64,000 nucleotides of DNA from Pseudarthrobacter sp. NIBRBAC000502770 (GTDB lineage: Bacteria > Actinomycetota > Actinomycetes > Actinomycetales > Micrococcaceae): the NCBI RefSeq assembly GCF_006517815.1, contig NZ_CP041198.1, positions 1,674,001-1,738,000 of the forward strand, given 5' to 3'. Both the position numbers and the translations under genes were made by a program. The notes under the pieces are model-generated. The model was not told the DNA's origin. It ran no database searches and saw only the letters and a program-made list of their open reading frames with translations. Positions 37,084 through 45,812 of the stretch are shown one piece after another. The number at the start of each line of letters is the position of its first letter. Within the stretch, counting starts at the first letter, position 1.

Positions 37084-38595
37084 ATGTCAGAGGCAACCAC
37101 CGCCGGCCCTGCTGAAGGACAGCCACTCTCCCTCTGGCTGGCAACAACCGGAGCCACCGACTTTCCGGTCCTGCACGGCACCGTAGAAGTGGACGTGGCA
37201 GTCATCGGTGGAGGCATCGCCGGGCTGACCGCAGCCCTGGCCCTGAAACGCTCGGGGCGCTCGGTGGCCGTCCTCGAAGCCGGCCGGATCGGCACGGGCG
37301 TCACTGGCCACACCACCGGCAAGGTGACCTCCCTGCACCGCCTCGCCTACACGGATCTGCAGCGCAGCCACGGCACGTCAGCTGCCCGCGTTTACGGAGC
37401 AGCGAACCAGGCCGCCCTGGAACATATCGGCCGCGTCGTGGCGGCGGAAGACCTTTCCTGCGGATTCAGCCGCGTTGCCAACTACACCTTTGCGGCAGGT
37501 CCCGAGGCGCTGCCGAAGGTGCGCGCGGAAGCCGGACTTGCGGCCGCCCTCGGCCTTCCGTCGACCTTCACTACCGACGTGCCCCTGCCGTTTCCGGTGG
37601 CCGGCGCCGTCCGGTTTGACGGCCAGGCCCAGATCCACGCGGTCCAGTATCTTCAGGGGCTGGCCGGAAAGGTGGACGGCGGCGGCAGCTTTGTCTTCGA
37701 ACGGACACGCGCGGTGGATCTTCGCGAGGGCACGCCCGTCACCGTTGCGGCCGCAACAGGAACAGTGCTGGCCGGGGACGCAATCGTGGCCACGAACGTC
37801 CCCTTCGGAGACCATGGCCGATTTGAGTCACTTTGCCGGCCGCACCGCTCATACATCGTCGCTGCGCCGGTTGATACGCCTCCCCTGGACGCCACCTTCA
37901 TCAGTGCCGATGAACCCATGCACTCGCTTCTGACCGTGCGGCTGGACGGGACTACATACCTGCTGGTTGGCGGCGGAGGCCACCCCGCCGACGAGCAGGT
38001 TGATCCGGCACCGCGCCAAGCCGCGCTCGCCCGCTACGCGCGCAGCCACTTCAGGGCCGGCAGCGTGTCCTACCGCTGGTCCACCCAGGATGCCCTGCCC
38101 CAGGACGGGCTGCCCTACGCCGGACCGCTGAACCCTGACAGCCGGCACGCGTTCGTGATCACCGGCCTGCGCAAGTGGGGCCTGACCAACGGTACGGCCG
38201 CAGCATTGGCACTGGCTGACCTCCTCAATGGCACTCCCAATGCGTGGGCCGCCCTGTTTGACAGCAACCGAGCGCCGCGGCGGCCCACAGCGCAGGCAGC
38301 CCCACGGGCCGGGGACAGCGTTTCCCACACGGACTCCGCAGCGCGGGCAGCTGACCTCGCGCCGGGCGATGGAACGGTGCTTGACGCGGACGGAACCAGC
38401 ACGGCCTGCTACCGGGACGAGGCCGGACACGTCCACGCAGTGTCGGCTGTCTGCACCCACCTGGGCTGCACGGTGGGCTTCAACCGGGCAGACCGGACGT
38501 GGGACTGCCCCTGCCATGGCTCCCGGTTCGATGTGGACGGCAAAGTCATCCAGGGTCCGGCCACCGAAGATCTGCCACCGCGGCCCGTTCCCTGA
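37084..38595 (+). CDS. FAD-dependent oxidoreductase fused to a Rieske domain
   Basis: A 503-residue two-domain protein. The N-terminal DAO-type flavin domain begins with the dinucleotide motif VAVIGGGIAGLTAALALKR (about residues 38-56). The C-terminal Rieske [2Fe-2S] domain (about 410-500) has the complete ligand set CTHLGC and CPCHGSRF. Similar YhfW-like proteins are of unknown substrate. No signal peptide is present. The start ATG follows GGGAGG. It is divergent from leuS, stands alone as a transcription unit, and converges on glpK. Confidence 0.88.
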   Translation: MSEATTAGPAEGQPLSLWLATTGATDFPVLHGTVEVDVAVIGGGIAGLTAALALKRSGRSVAVLEAGRIGTGVTGHTTGKVTSLHRLAYTDLQRSHGTSAARVYGAANQAALEHIGRVVAAEDLSCGFSRVANYTFAAGPEALPKVRAEAGLAAALGLPSTFTTDVPLPFPVAGAVRFDGQAQIHAVQYLQGLAGKVDGGGSFVFERTRAVDLREGTPVTVAAATGTVLAGDAIVATNVPFGDHGRFESLCRPHRSYIVAAPVDTPPLDATFISADEPMHSLLTVRLDGTTYLLVGGGGHPADEQVDPAPRQAALARYARSHFRAGSVSYRWSTQDALPQDGLPYAGPLNPDSRHAFVITGLRKWGLTNGTAAALALADLLNGTPNAWAALFDSNRAPRRPTAQAAPRAGDSVSHTDSAARAADLAPGDGTVLDADGTSTACYRDEAGHVHAVSAVCTHLGCTVGFNRADRTWDCPCHGSRFDVDGKVIQGPATEDLPPRPVP

Positions 38596-38634
38596 CATCC
38601 CCACGCTTAGGCGGATTTAATCCCGGACACGGCA

Positions 38635-38669
38635 AGGGGCCGCCCCGCCGGAAAGGCAGGACGGCCCCT
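38635..38669. terminator. Hairpin between the Rieske oxidoreductase and glpK
   Basis: Arms AGGGGCCG (38635-38642) and CGGCCCCT (38662-38669) enclose a smaller GCC/GGC stem. The structure lies between converging genes and probably ends transcription of one or both, though no U-tract is present. Confidence 0.45.
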
Positions 38670-38681
38670 GGGTTGAAGAAC

Positions 38682-40196
38682 CTACTTGACGTCCTCGTCC
38701 ACCCAATCCATGGACTTGGTGACCGCCTTCTTCCAGAGCCGCATCTGGCGTTCCTGCTCGGCCTTGTCCATCTGCGGTTCCCAGCGCTTGTCCTCGGACC
38801 AGTTGGCCGAGCACTCGCCCAGGTCCTTCCAGAAACCGACGGCCAGGCCTGCCGCGTAGGCAGCACCCAGTGCCGTGGTCTCGATGACCTTCGGACGGAT
38901 GACCGGCACGCCCAGGATGTCCGCCTGGAACTGCATCAGGGCATCGTTGGCCACCATGCCGCCGTCGACCTTCAGCTCGCTCAGCGGCACGCCGGAGTCC
39001 GCGTTGACCGCATCCAGCACCTCGCGGGTCTGGAATGCGGTGGCTTCCAGCGCTGCCCGGGCGATGTGGTTCTTGTTGACGAACCGGGTCAGGCCCACAA
39101 TCGCGCCGCGGGCATCCGAACGCCAGTATGGGGCGAACAGGCCGGAGAACGCCGGAACGATGTAAACACCGCCGTTGTCCTTGACTGATGCAGCGAGGGT
39201 TTCCACCTCAGGGGCGCTGCCGATCATGCCCAGGTTGTCCCGCAGCCACTGGACCAGCGAACCGGTCACCGCGATGGATCCTTCCAGCGCGTAGTGCGGT
39301 TTGGCGTCGCCCAGCTTGTAGCCCACCGTGGTCAGCAAGCCGTTCTTGGAGTGGACGATCTCCTCGCCGGTGTTGAAGATCAGGAAGCATCCTGTGCCGT
39401 AGGTGTTCTTAGCCTCGCCCGCATCAAAGGCTGCCTGGCCGAAGGTCGCTGCCTGCTGGTCGCCCAGGATCCCGGCAACCGGTGTTTCGCGGAGCAGCTG
39501 CGAACTGTGGACGCTGCCGTAAACCTCGGACGAGGACTTGATCTCCGGCATCATGCTTCGCGGCACGCCAAAGATCCCGAGGATTTCGTCGTCCCACTGC
39601 AGGGTTTCGAGGTCCATGAACAGGGTCCGGGAGGCGTTGGTGACATCGGTGACGTGGACACCGCCGTCCACGCCGCCCGTGAGGTTCCAGAGGACCCAGG
39701 CGTCGGTGTTGCCGAACACCAGGTCGCCGGCCTCTGCCTTTTCCCGGGCGCCGTCAACGTTGTCCAGGATCCACTTGATCTTCGTGCCGGAGAAGTAGGT
39801 GGCCAGCGGAAGGCCCACCTTCTGTTTGAAGCGGTCCGCTCCGCCATCCTTGGCCAGCTGGTCCACGATGTCCTGCGTGCGCGTGTCCTGCCACACGATC
39901 GCATTGTAGACCGGCTTTCCCGTGGTCTTGTCCCACACCACCGCGGTTTCGCGCTGGTTGGTGATGCCGACGGCGGCAATATCGTGCCGCGTCAGGTTTG
40001 CCTTCGAGAGGGCGGAACCGATCACCTCGCGGGTGTTGTTCCAAATCTCCGAGGCGTCATGCTCCACCCAGCCTGCCTGCGGGAAGATCTGCTCGTGCTC
40101 CATCTGGCCGGAGGAGACAATGGCGCCGCTGTGGTCAAAGATGATGGCGCGGGTGCTGGTGGTGCCCTGGTCGATGGCGATTACGTACTGGTTCAT
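38682..40196 (-). CDS. glpK: Glycerol kinase
   Basis: GlpK phosphorylates glycerol to sn-glycerol 3-phosphate with ATP, trapping it in the cell. The 504-residue FGGY-family kinase begins [18 protein letters not shown], with the phosphate-binding loop. It contains [13 protein letters not shown] and the substrate residues in NAIVWQDTR. Length is typical. It lies 42 bases downstream of glpF in the order glpD-glpF-glpK, so uptake, phosphorylation and oxidation are encoded together. Confidence 0.98.
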   Translation of the reverse strand: MNQYVIAIDQGTTSTRAIIFDHSGAIVSSGQMEHEQIFPQAGWVEHDASEIWNNTREVIGSALSKANLTRHDIAAVGITNQRETAVVWDKTTGKPVYNAIVWQDTRTQDIVDQLAKDGGADRFKQKVGLPLATYFSGTKIKWILDNVDGAREKAEAGDLVFGNTDAWVLWNLTGGVDGGVHVTDVTNASRTLFMDLETLQWDDEILGIFGVPRSMMPEIKSSSEVYGSVHSSQLLRETPVAGILGDQQAATFGQAAFDAGEAKNTYGTGCFLIFNTGEEIVHSKNGLLTTVGYKLGDAKPHYALEGSIAVTGSLVQWLRDNLGMIGSAPEVETLAASVKDNGGVYIVPAFSGLFAPYWRSDARGAIVGLTRFVNKNHIARAALEATAFQTREVLDAVNADSGVPLSELKVDGGMVANDALMQFQADILGVPVIRPKVIETTALGAAYAAGLAVGFWKDLGECSANWSEDKRWEPQMDKAEQERQMRLWKKAVTKSMDWVDEDVK

Positions 40197-40238
40197 AATG
40201 ACGTCCTTGTCTTGTTGATCGAGCTGTTTGCCGGGGGC

Positions 40239-40988
40239 TTAGGAGGCGGCGGTGATGATGATCGGAACGATCCTTGCCACAATGCCGGCGAGGGCGCCGC
40301 CGACGAGCGGGCCAACCACCGGAATCCAGGCATAGCTCCAGTCACTGGAGCCCTTGCCCTTGATGGGGAGCAGTGCGTGGGCAATGCGGGGTCCGAGGTC
40401 ACGGGCCGGGTTGATGGCGTAGCCGGTGGGGCCGCCGAGGGAAACACCGATGCCGACAACGAGCAGCGCCACAGCCAGGGGGCCAAGCCCCGAGGGGGTA
40501 CCGCCGAGAGTCAGGATCACGAAGACCAGGACGAACGTGCCGATGATCTCGGTGATCAGGTTCCATGGGGTGGAACGGATGGCAGGGCCGGTGGAAAACG
40601 TACCCAGCTTGCCTGCGGGCTCTGGCTCGTCATCAAAATGCTGCTTGTAAGCCAGCCAGCAAACCACGGCACCGAGGAAGGCCCCCACCATCTCGCCACC
40701 AAAGTAGGTCAGCGTGGTGCCGAAATCAACAGCGACTCCCGGGGCGTACTCGGCCTTGCCGTTGAGCAGCAGGCCCAAGGTCACGGCCGGATTCAAGTGG
40801 GCACCGGACTTGGCGGCGACGAAGACACCACAGAAGACAGCGATACCCCACCCCCATGTGACCATCAGGAATCCGCCGTTGTTGCCTTTTGTGCCCCGCA
40901 AAGCCACGTTGGCAACGACGCCGCAACCCAACAGGGTCAGCATGCCCGTGCCAAAGACTTCGGAGAGGAAGACTATTCCTAGAGACAT
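40239..40988 (-). CDS. glpF: Glycerol uptake facilitator (MIP family)
   Basis: An aquaglyceroporin that lets glycerol diffuse through the membrane. The 249-residue protein has six hydrophobic helices and the two NPA half-helices: HLNPAVTLG near residue 65 and INPARDLGPR near residue 195. The aspartate after the second NPA-R is the usual mark of a glycerol rather than a water channel. ATG 40988 is preceded by AAGGAG. It is read with glpK. Confidence 0.95.
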   Translation of the reverse strand: MSLGIVFLSEVFGTGMLTLLGCGVVANVALRGTKGNNGGFLMVTWGWGIAVFCGVFVAAKSGAHLNPAVTLGLLLNGKAEYAPGVAVDFGTTLTYFGGEMVGAFLGAVVCWLAYKQHFDDEPEPAGKLGTFSTGPAIRSTPWNLITEIIGTFVLVFVILTLGGTPSGLGPLAVALLVVGIGVSLGGPTGYAINPARDLGPRIAHALLPIKGKGSSDWSYAWIPVVGPLVGGALAGIVARIVPIIITAAS

Positions 40989-41014
40989 CTTTGACTCCTT
41001 CTTTGTTTAGTTGT

Positions 41015-41038
41015 CGGTCCTTCGCTGGTGAAGGACCG
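41015..41038 (-). repeat. Intercistronic hairpin between glpD and glpF
   Basis: Perfect 9-base arms CGGTCCTTC (41015-41023) and GAAGGACCG (41030-41038) with a 6-base loop lie in the 91-base glpD-glpF gap. On the minus strand no U-tract follows. It may set the relative amount of glpD and glpFK message. Confidence 0.55.
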
Positions 41039-41079
41039 TTGGGCCGGGACGCTGGCGCGCCCCGGCCGGCCGCCCGGCC

Positions 41080-42894
41080 TCAGGAGACCAGGCTGTGCGT
41101 TTCCACGCGGTGGAATCTCTGCAGCACGTCCTGTGCGTGCTTGATCTCAGCGGCGCGGGCTGCCGCGTCCCACTTCAGCGGCACTGACAACACCTCCGCC
41201 ACTTCGTTGAGGAGTTCCCCGGTGACCAGCCCCCGGAAGGCCAGGGAGGTACGGCGGATGAGGACATCCACCAGGTGCCCCACCTGTTCGTTGGCCGCCA
41301 TGAACTCCAGCTCCCGTACGCTGAGCTCGCGGGTGGACCGCAGCGGCTGGTCAGGGGCAGCGTCGAGGTATGCGATCACGTCGTCCGCCCGGGTACCGTA
41401 CCGGGTCAGCAGCCCTGCTGTGCGGTCCGCGTCGCGGCCGGCACCCATGTGCGCCTTGATCCATTTCTGCACGCCTGCCTCGTCGGCCGGGAAGCCTGCG
41501 CCGCCGCCGATGGGGAGCTGCGCCGTCGACACCTTGCGCTGAACCCCGAGCTCGGAGAGGACGTCATTGGTCAAGTGCTCGGCGAGGGCCCGGAACGTGG
41601 TCCACTTGCCGCCCACCAGGCTCAGTACGACGGCGCCGGTTCCGTTTGTGCCCGTGGCGCGCCGTTCAATGCGGTAGTCGCGGGAGACGAAGCCGGGCTG
41701 GGTTGCGTCGTGGCTCGGCAGGGGGCGCACCCCCGAGAACGTGTAGACGATGTCGTCGGGGGTCACGTCGACGGACGGGAAGACGTGGCCGATCAGGTCG
41801 AAGAAGTACTGGATCTCCTCATCGGTGCAGACGGCGTCTTCCGCCATGTCCGCGTCGACGTCCGTGGTGCCCACCAGCACCCGGTCGCCCATGGGGTAGA
41901 TGAGGACAATCCGGCCGTCGGTGTGTTCAAAGAAGATTTCCCGGCCGCGGCAGGCGGCGAGCAGGCCCGGGTGGTCCAGCACGATGTGCGAACCCTTGGT
42001 GCCGCCCATGAAGGCAGAGGCTGCACCCATGGCCTCATTGGTCAGGTCCACCCACGCGCCTGTGGTGTTCACGATGATGTCCGCGGTGAAGTCGAATTCC
42101 TCTCCGCTGAGTTCGTCGCGCAGGCGGACGGTGCTGCCCCGGCCGGTCCCTGGGTTGGGCTCCGGGGACATGGCTGTCAACGAGAGGTAGTTGCTGGCCC
42201 GGGCGGTGTCACCCTGCGCGGCGGCGCCCTGGGAATGGCCGGCCTTTTCGCCGTCCTGCAGGACGTCAAGGGTCAGCCGCTCCGGGTTGTGCACCGAGGC
42301 GTCGAAGTAGGTGGCAGTGTATTTGACGTCGGACCGGAGCGCGGGGAGTTCCTGCAGGGCTGCCTTGTGGGTCCGGAACTGGTGCCGGGGCACCGTGCCG
42401 CCATCGCGGGAGAATGAGTCGTAAAGGCTAAGGCCCACCTTGATGAGGAATGCGCCGCGCTCCTTGGGCTTGCCCTGCTGCTTGTGGGTAAGGAAGCGCA
42501 GGGGCGCGGAGAGGATCCCGGAGAAGGTGCTGAAGATGGGGATGGTGGTCTGCAACGGCTTGACATAGTGCGGGGCGATTTTCAGCAGGCGGTTCCGCTC
42601 CACCACTGATTCGCGGACCAGGCGGAACTCACCGTTTTCCAGGTACCGGATGCCGCCGTGGATCATGTGCGACGATGCACCGCTTGCGCCCTGGCAGTAG
42701 TCACCGCGTTCCACCAGCGCCACATCGACGCCCTGCAGGGCCAGGTCACGGAACGTTCCCACTCCGTTGATGCCGCCGCCAACCACCAGCACCTTTGCGT
42801 GCGGCCGGCGCCGCAGGCTGTGGACCGACGCGCGTTCGCCTCCCGGACGGGGCGTGTTAACAGTCGGTTGGACAGTTGAATCCTTGGGTCCCAA
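41080..42894 (-). CDS. glpD: Glycerol-3-phosphate dehydrogenase (FAD)
   Basis: GlpD oxidises glycerol 3-phosphate to dihydroxyacetone phosphate at the membrane, feeding electrons to quinone. About 604 residues: flavin motif VLVVGGGINGVG, the ASGASSHMIHGGIRYLE region, and a C-terminal DAO_C domain from about residue 440. The start is uncertain: TTG 42894 has AAGGGAG five bases upstream, while GTG 42942 extends the protein by 16 residues but lacks a ribosome site. It is first of the glpD-glpF-glpK genes and divergent from the SorC-family regulator. Confidence 0.93.
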   Translation of the reverse strand: MGPKDSTVQPTVNTPRPGGERASVHSLRRRPHAKVLVVGGGINGVGTFRDLALQGVDVALVERGDYCQGASGASSHMIHGGIRYLENGEFRLVRESVVERNRLLKIAPHYVKPLQTTIPIFSTFSGILSAPLRFLTHKQQGKPKERGAFLIKVGLSLYDSFSRDGGTVPRHQFRTHKAALQELPALRSDVKYTATYFDASVHNPERLTLDVLQDGEKAGHSQGAAAQGDTARASNYLSLTAMSPEPNPGTGRGSTVRLRDELSGEEFDFTADIIVNTTGAWVDLTNEAMGAASAFMGGTKGSHIVLDHPGLLAACRGREIFFEHTDGRIVLIYPMGDRVLVGTTDVDADMAEDAVCTDEEIQYFFDLIGHVFPSVDVTPDDIVYTFSGVRPLPSHDATQPGFVSRDYRIERRATGTNGTGAVVLSLVGGKWTTFRALAEHLTNDVLSELGVQRKVSTAQLPIGGGAGFPADEAGVQKWIKAHMGAGRDADRTAGLLTRYGTRADDVIAYLDAAPDQPLRSTRELSVRELEFMAANEQVGHLVDVLIRRTSLAFRGLVTGELLNEVAEVLSVPLKWDAAARAAEIKHAQDVLQRFHRVETHSLVS

Positions 42895-42956
42895 AACAAC
42901 TCCCTTGGGGCTTTGTGTGTTGCGGTCACCACTGTGCGGCACCGCCGTTCTGCTCT

Positions 42957-42986
42957 ATTGTTTGGAGAAATGGAAAATGGAGTCAA
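42957..42986 (-). promoter_or_regulatory. glpD promoter
   Basis: On the minus strand TTGACT (42986-42981) and AACAAT (42962-42957) are separated by 18 bases, the best -35/-10 pair seen in the window. Transcription would start at about 42950, beside the left GCAGAACGG copy. Confidence 0.5.
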
Positions 42987-42992
42987 GCACTA

Positions 42993-43006
42993 TGCACAAA
43001 CGTGCA
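42993..43006. promoter_or_regulatory. Small dyad TGCAC-AAAC-GTGCA before the regulator gene
   Basis: A 5-4-5 inverted repeat 13 bases upstream of the regulator ATG, overlapping the right GCAGAACGG copy. It is a possible autoregulatory site. Confidence 0.4.
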
Positions 43007-43019
43007 GAACGGAAGTGAG

Positions 43020-43985
43020 ATGGCACTTTCCCGCGACCAGGATGCCCTCCGAGCTGCACAAATGTATTACCTGCAGGACCTCACCATGGACGCGATCGCA
43101 CGCGAACTGCGCACGTCCCGGTCCACGGTTTCCCGGCTGTTGTCATCGGCGCGGGAGTCCGGCCTGGTGCAGATCCAGATCCGCAACCCCCTGGATACCG
43201 GACCGGAACTGGAGGGCATGATCCGGCGCCGGTACAACCTGGACGTCCATGTGGTCCCCATCCTCGGGACGCTCAATGAAGCCGAAACCCTGGACCGGGT
43301 GGCCATGCAGGCCGCCCGCACCATCGGACCCCTGGTGGACTCGAACGCGATCATCGGCGTGGCCTGGGGATCCACGCTCAGCGCGGTGAGCAGGCACCTC
43401 ACCAGGAAGATCACCCACGACAGCGTGATCGTCCAGCTCAACGGCGCCGGAAACATGCACACCACCGGCATCACCTACGCAAGCGACATCATGCGCCGGT
43501 TTGGCAGCGCCTACGGAGCACGGGTGGAACAGTTCCCCGTCCCGGCCTTCTTCGACCACGCTGCCACCAAGACGGCCATGTGGAACGAGCGCAGCGTGCA
43601 GCGCGTCCTGGAACTGCAGAAGAAGATGAGCATCGCCATCTTCGGCGTCGGTTCCGTCCACGCCGACTACCCAAGCCACGTCTACGCCGGCGGCTATCTC
43701 GACGAAGAAGACCTCAACGCCCTTGCCAACTCCGACGTCGTCGGAGACGTTGCCACCGTGTTCTTCCGGGATGACGGGTCTTCTGACGGGATCGTCCTCA
43801 ACGAACGCTCCACCGGCCCGTCACTGGCCCAGCTCCGGCAGGTACGCCGCAGGATCTGCGTGGTATCCGGGGTCTCCAAGATCAACGGCCTCCGCGGAGC
43901 ACTGGCGGCCAGGCTTGCGACCGACCTGATCCTGGACGAAGCCACCGCACGCCGCCTCGTCGATTACGAGGGCCTGACCAGCTGA
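43020..43985 (+). CDS. SorC-family sugar-binding transcriptional regulator
   Basis: A 321-residue regulator with an N-terminal helix-turn-helix (residues 1-55: YYLQDLTMDAIARELRTS then STVSRLLSSARESGLV). The C-terminal sugar-binding domain is related to sugar-phosphate isomerases and contains GVAWGSTLSAV and IFGVGSV. SorC proteins respond to phosphorylated sugars or polyols. Its divergence from glpD suggests control of the glycerol genes, possibly sensing glycerol 3-phosphate or dihydroxyacetone phosphate; this is inference. ATG 43020 is chosen because the upstream frame crosses the promoter region. Confidence 0.9.
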   Translation: MALSRDQDALRAAQMYYLQDLTMDAIARELRTSRSTVSRLLSSARESGLVQIQIRNPLDTGPELEGMIRRRYNLDVHVVPILGTLNEAETLDRVAMQAARTIGPLVDSNAIIGVAWGSTLSAVSRHLTRKITHDSVIVQLNGAGNMHTTGITYASDIMRRFGSAYGARVEQFPVPAFFDHAATKTAMWNERSVQRVLELQKKMSIAIFGVGSVHADYPSHVYAGGYLDEEDLNALANSDVVGDVATVFFRDDGSSDGIVLNERSTGPSLAQLRQVRRRICVVSGVSKINGLRGALAARLATDLILDEATARRLVDYEGLTS

Positions 43986-43991
43986 AGTAGG

Positions 43992-43997
43992 TAGAGT
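43992..43997 (+). promoter_or_regulatory. -10 box of a probable leaderless promoter
   Basis: TAGAGT ends seven bases before the ATG at 44005. No ribosome site precedes that ATG. Confidence 0.45.
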
Positions 43998-44004
43998 CGT
44001 TGCC

Positions 44005-44874
44005 ATGAGAACCTCACCCCGGCTCAGCCTGAACAACGGCGTGCTGATCGACCAGCTCGGCTTTGGGCTGTACAAGGTGCCGGCAGCCGAAGCCGAAGGG
44101 CTGGTCGCCACTGCGCTCGCCGCCGGCTATCGCCACTTCGACACCGCCGCCATGTACGGGAACGAGACCGGCGTGGCGCGCGGTATCAGTTCCCAGCTGG
44201 ACGCGGGGTCCGGCAGTGGCGGCTCAGGCGAACTGTTCCCGCCCTTGTCCCGTGAAGATGTGTTCGTCACCACGAAGGTGTGGAACGACCACCATGGCTT
44301 CGACGCCACCCTGCGCGCCTTTGACGATTCCATGGTCAACCTGGGCCTGGACTATGTGGACATGTACCTCATCCACTGGCCATGCCCCCGCCGCGGGCTC
44401 TTCACCGAGACCTACCGCGCCCTGGAAACCTTGTACCGGGAGGGAAGGGTCCGTGCCATCGGCGTCAGCAACTTCCAACCGGCCCATCTTGACCGCCTGC
44501 TCGCAGGCGCCGAGGTGGTTCCCGCTGTCAACCAGATCGAACTCCATCCCTGGCTGCAACAGGAGGAACTGCGCAGCAAGCACGCGGACCTGGGCATCCG
44601 CACCGAAGCCTGGAGCCCGCTGGGCCGCGGCCAGGTGCTGGCAGACCCGGTCATCCAGGCTTGTGCCGCCGAGCACGGCCGGACGCCCGCGCAAGTGATC
44701 CTCCGCTGGCACATGCAACTGGGCAACATCGCCATTCCCAAGGCGAGTTCGGAGGCGCGCATCCGGGAGAACCTCGATGTCTTCAACTTCGAACTCTCAG
44801 CGCGCGACATGGCGGCGATCAACGCTCTGGACCGCGGGCAGCGGACCGGGTCCCACCCGGACAACGTGAACTAG
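44005..44874 (+). CDS. Aldo/keto reductase
   Basis: An NADPH-dependent oxidoreductase of the AKR superfamily, 289 residues. The catalytic tetrad is complete: Asp46, Tyr51, Lys91 and His124, in the motifs GYRHFDTAAMYGNE, FVTTKVW and YLIHWPCP. The cofactor region IPKASSEARIREN is near the end. A short Gly/Ser-rich insert (residues 68-76) lies between the first helix and the lysine strand and is unusual for the family. The substrate is unknown. It is followed eight bases later by a hydrolase gene. Confidence 0.9.
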   Translation: MRTSPRLSLNNGVLIDQLGFGLYKVPAAEAEGLVATALAAGYRHFDTAAMYGNETGVARGISSQLDAGSGSGGSGELFPPLSREDVFVTTKVWNDHHGFDATLRAFDDSMVNLGLDYVDMYLIHWPCPRRGLFTETYRALETLYREGRVRAIGVSNFQPAHLDRLLAGAEVVPAVNQIELHPWLQQEELRSKHADLGIRTEAWSPLGRGQVLADPVIQACAAEHGRTPAQVILRWHMQLGNIAIPKASSEARIRENLDVFNFELSARDMAAINALDRGQRTGSHPDNVN

Positions 44875-44882
44875 GGCAGGCC

Positions 44883-45812
44883 ATGGATACCGTGAACCCG
44901 GGGCCCTCCCCTGCGCCCGCCTACGTCAGTGCCGGCCTTTCCGGCCGTACCCTGGCCTCCGCCGTCACCCTCGACGGCGGCACCGTTGCTTTCTGGACCT
45001 ATGAGCCGTTGGAGGTCACCCCGGATACCCGCACCATCCTGGTGGTCCATGGATTCCGCGGCGACCACCACGGGCTCCTGCGGGTGGCGGACCAGCTTCC
45101 GGACATGCGCATCATCATGCCGGATTTGCCCGGCTTCGGCAGCTCGGACGCTTTTACCCACGGCCCGCACTCCGTGGAACGCTACGGGCGGTTCATCTTC
45201 GACTTCATGGCGGCGCTGGGCCTGGGGAGGGACACGGTACTGCTGGGGCACTCGTTCGGATCCATCGTGGCGGCCCACTTCGTGGCCAGCAACCCGGACG
45301 CCGTTCGTCCCCTCATCCTCATCAACCCCATTGCAGCGCCGGCGCTGGAGGGGCCCAAGGGGGTAATGACCCGGCTTGCGGTGCTGTACTACAAGCTTGC
45401 TGCGCGCCTTCCGCGCAGGCCCGGACTGGCCTTGCTGCGCAATCCCGTGATTGTCAGGGTTATGAGCGAGACCATGGCCAAGACCCGCGATCCCGGCCTG
45501 AGGGCCTACATCCACGGCCAGCACCATGCCTACTTCAGTTCCTTCGCCGACAGGGACAGCCTCCTGGAATCCTTTACCGCCTCCGTCAGCCACCACGTGG
45601 CCGAGGTAGCCGGCCTGCTGGAGCTGCCCGTGCTGCTGGTCGCCGGCGAGAAGGATGAAATCGCCACCCTCCCCAGCCAGCACCGACTGCTGGGCATGCT
45701 CCCGGACGGTGAGCTGAAGGTGATTCCCGGCGTCGGGCACCTGATCCACTACGAAACACCTGAACCGGCCGCCCGCTACATCCGCAGCTTCCTTAAGGAC
45801 CATCCCGCGTGA
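44883..45812 (+). CDS. Alpha/beta hydrolase
   Basis: A 309-residue serine hydrolase. The oxyanion strand VVHGFRGDHHG, nucleophile elbow LLGHSFGSIVAAH, aspartate in GEKDEIA and the final histidine in GVGHLIHYE complete the triad. The substrate is not identifiable. ATG 44883 (MDTVNPGP) is chosen as it lies just after the aldo/keto reductase stop; the longer frame overlaps that gene. The stop overlaps the glycosyltransferase start (GTGA), making a three-gene unit. Confidence 0.86.
   Translation: MDTVNPGPSPAPAYVSAGLSGRTLASAVTLDGGTVAFWTYEPLEVTPDTRTILVVHGFRGDHHGLLRVADQLPDMRIIMPDLPGFGSSDAFTHGPHSVERYGRFIFDFMAALGLGRDTVLLGHSFGSIVAAHFVASNPDAVRPLILINPIAAPALEGPKGVMTRLAVLYYKLAARLPRRPGLALLRNPVIVRVMSETMAKTRDPGLRAYIHGQHHAYFSSFADRDSLLESFTASVSHHVAEVAGLLELPVLLVAGEKDEIATLPSQHRLLGMLPDGELKVIPGVGHLIHYETPEPAARYIRSFLKDHPA

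Larger units (their letters stand above)
42945..43012. promoter_or_regulatory. Inverted pair of GCAGAACGG sites in the glpD / regulator gap
   Basis: CCGTTCTGC (42945-42953) and GCAGAACGG (43004-43012) are perfect 9-base complements 59 bases apart, centre to centre. One falls near the predicted glpD transcription start and the other next to the regulator start codon. This is a plausible operator pair for the local SorC-type regulator. Confidence 0.55.
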
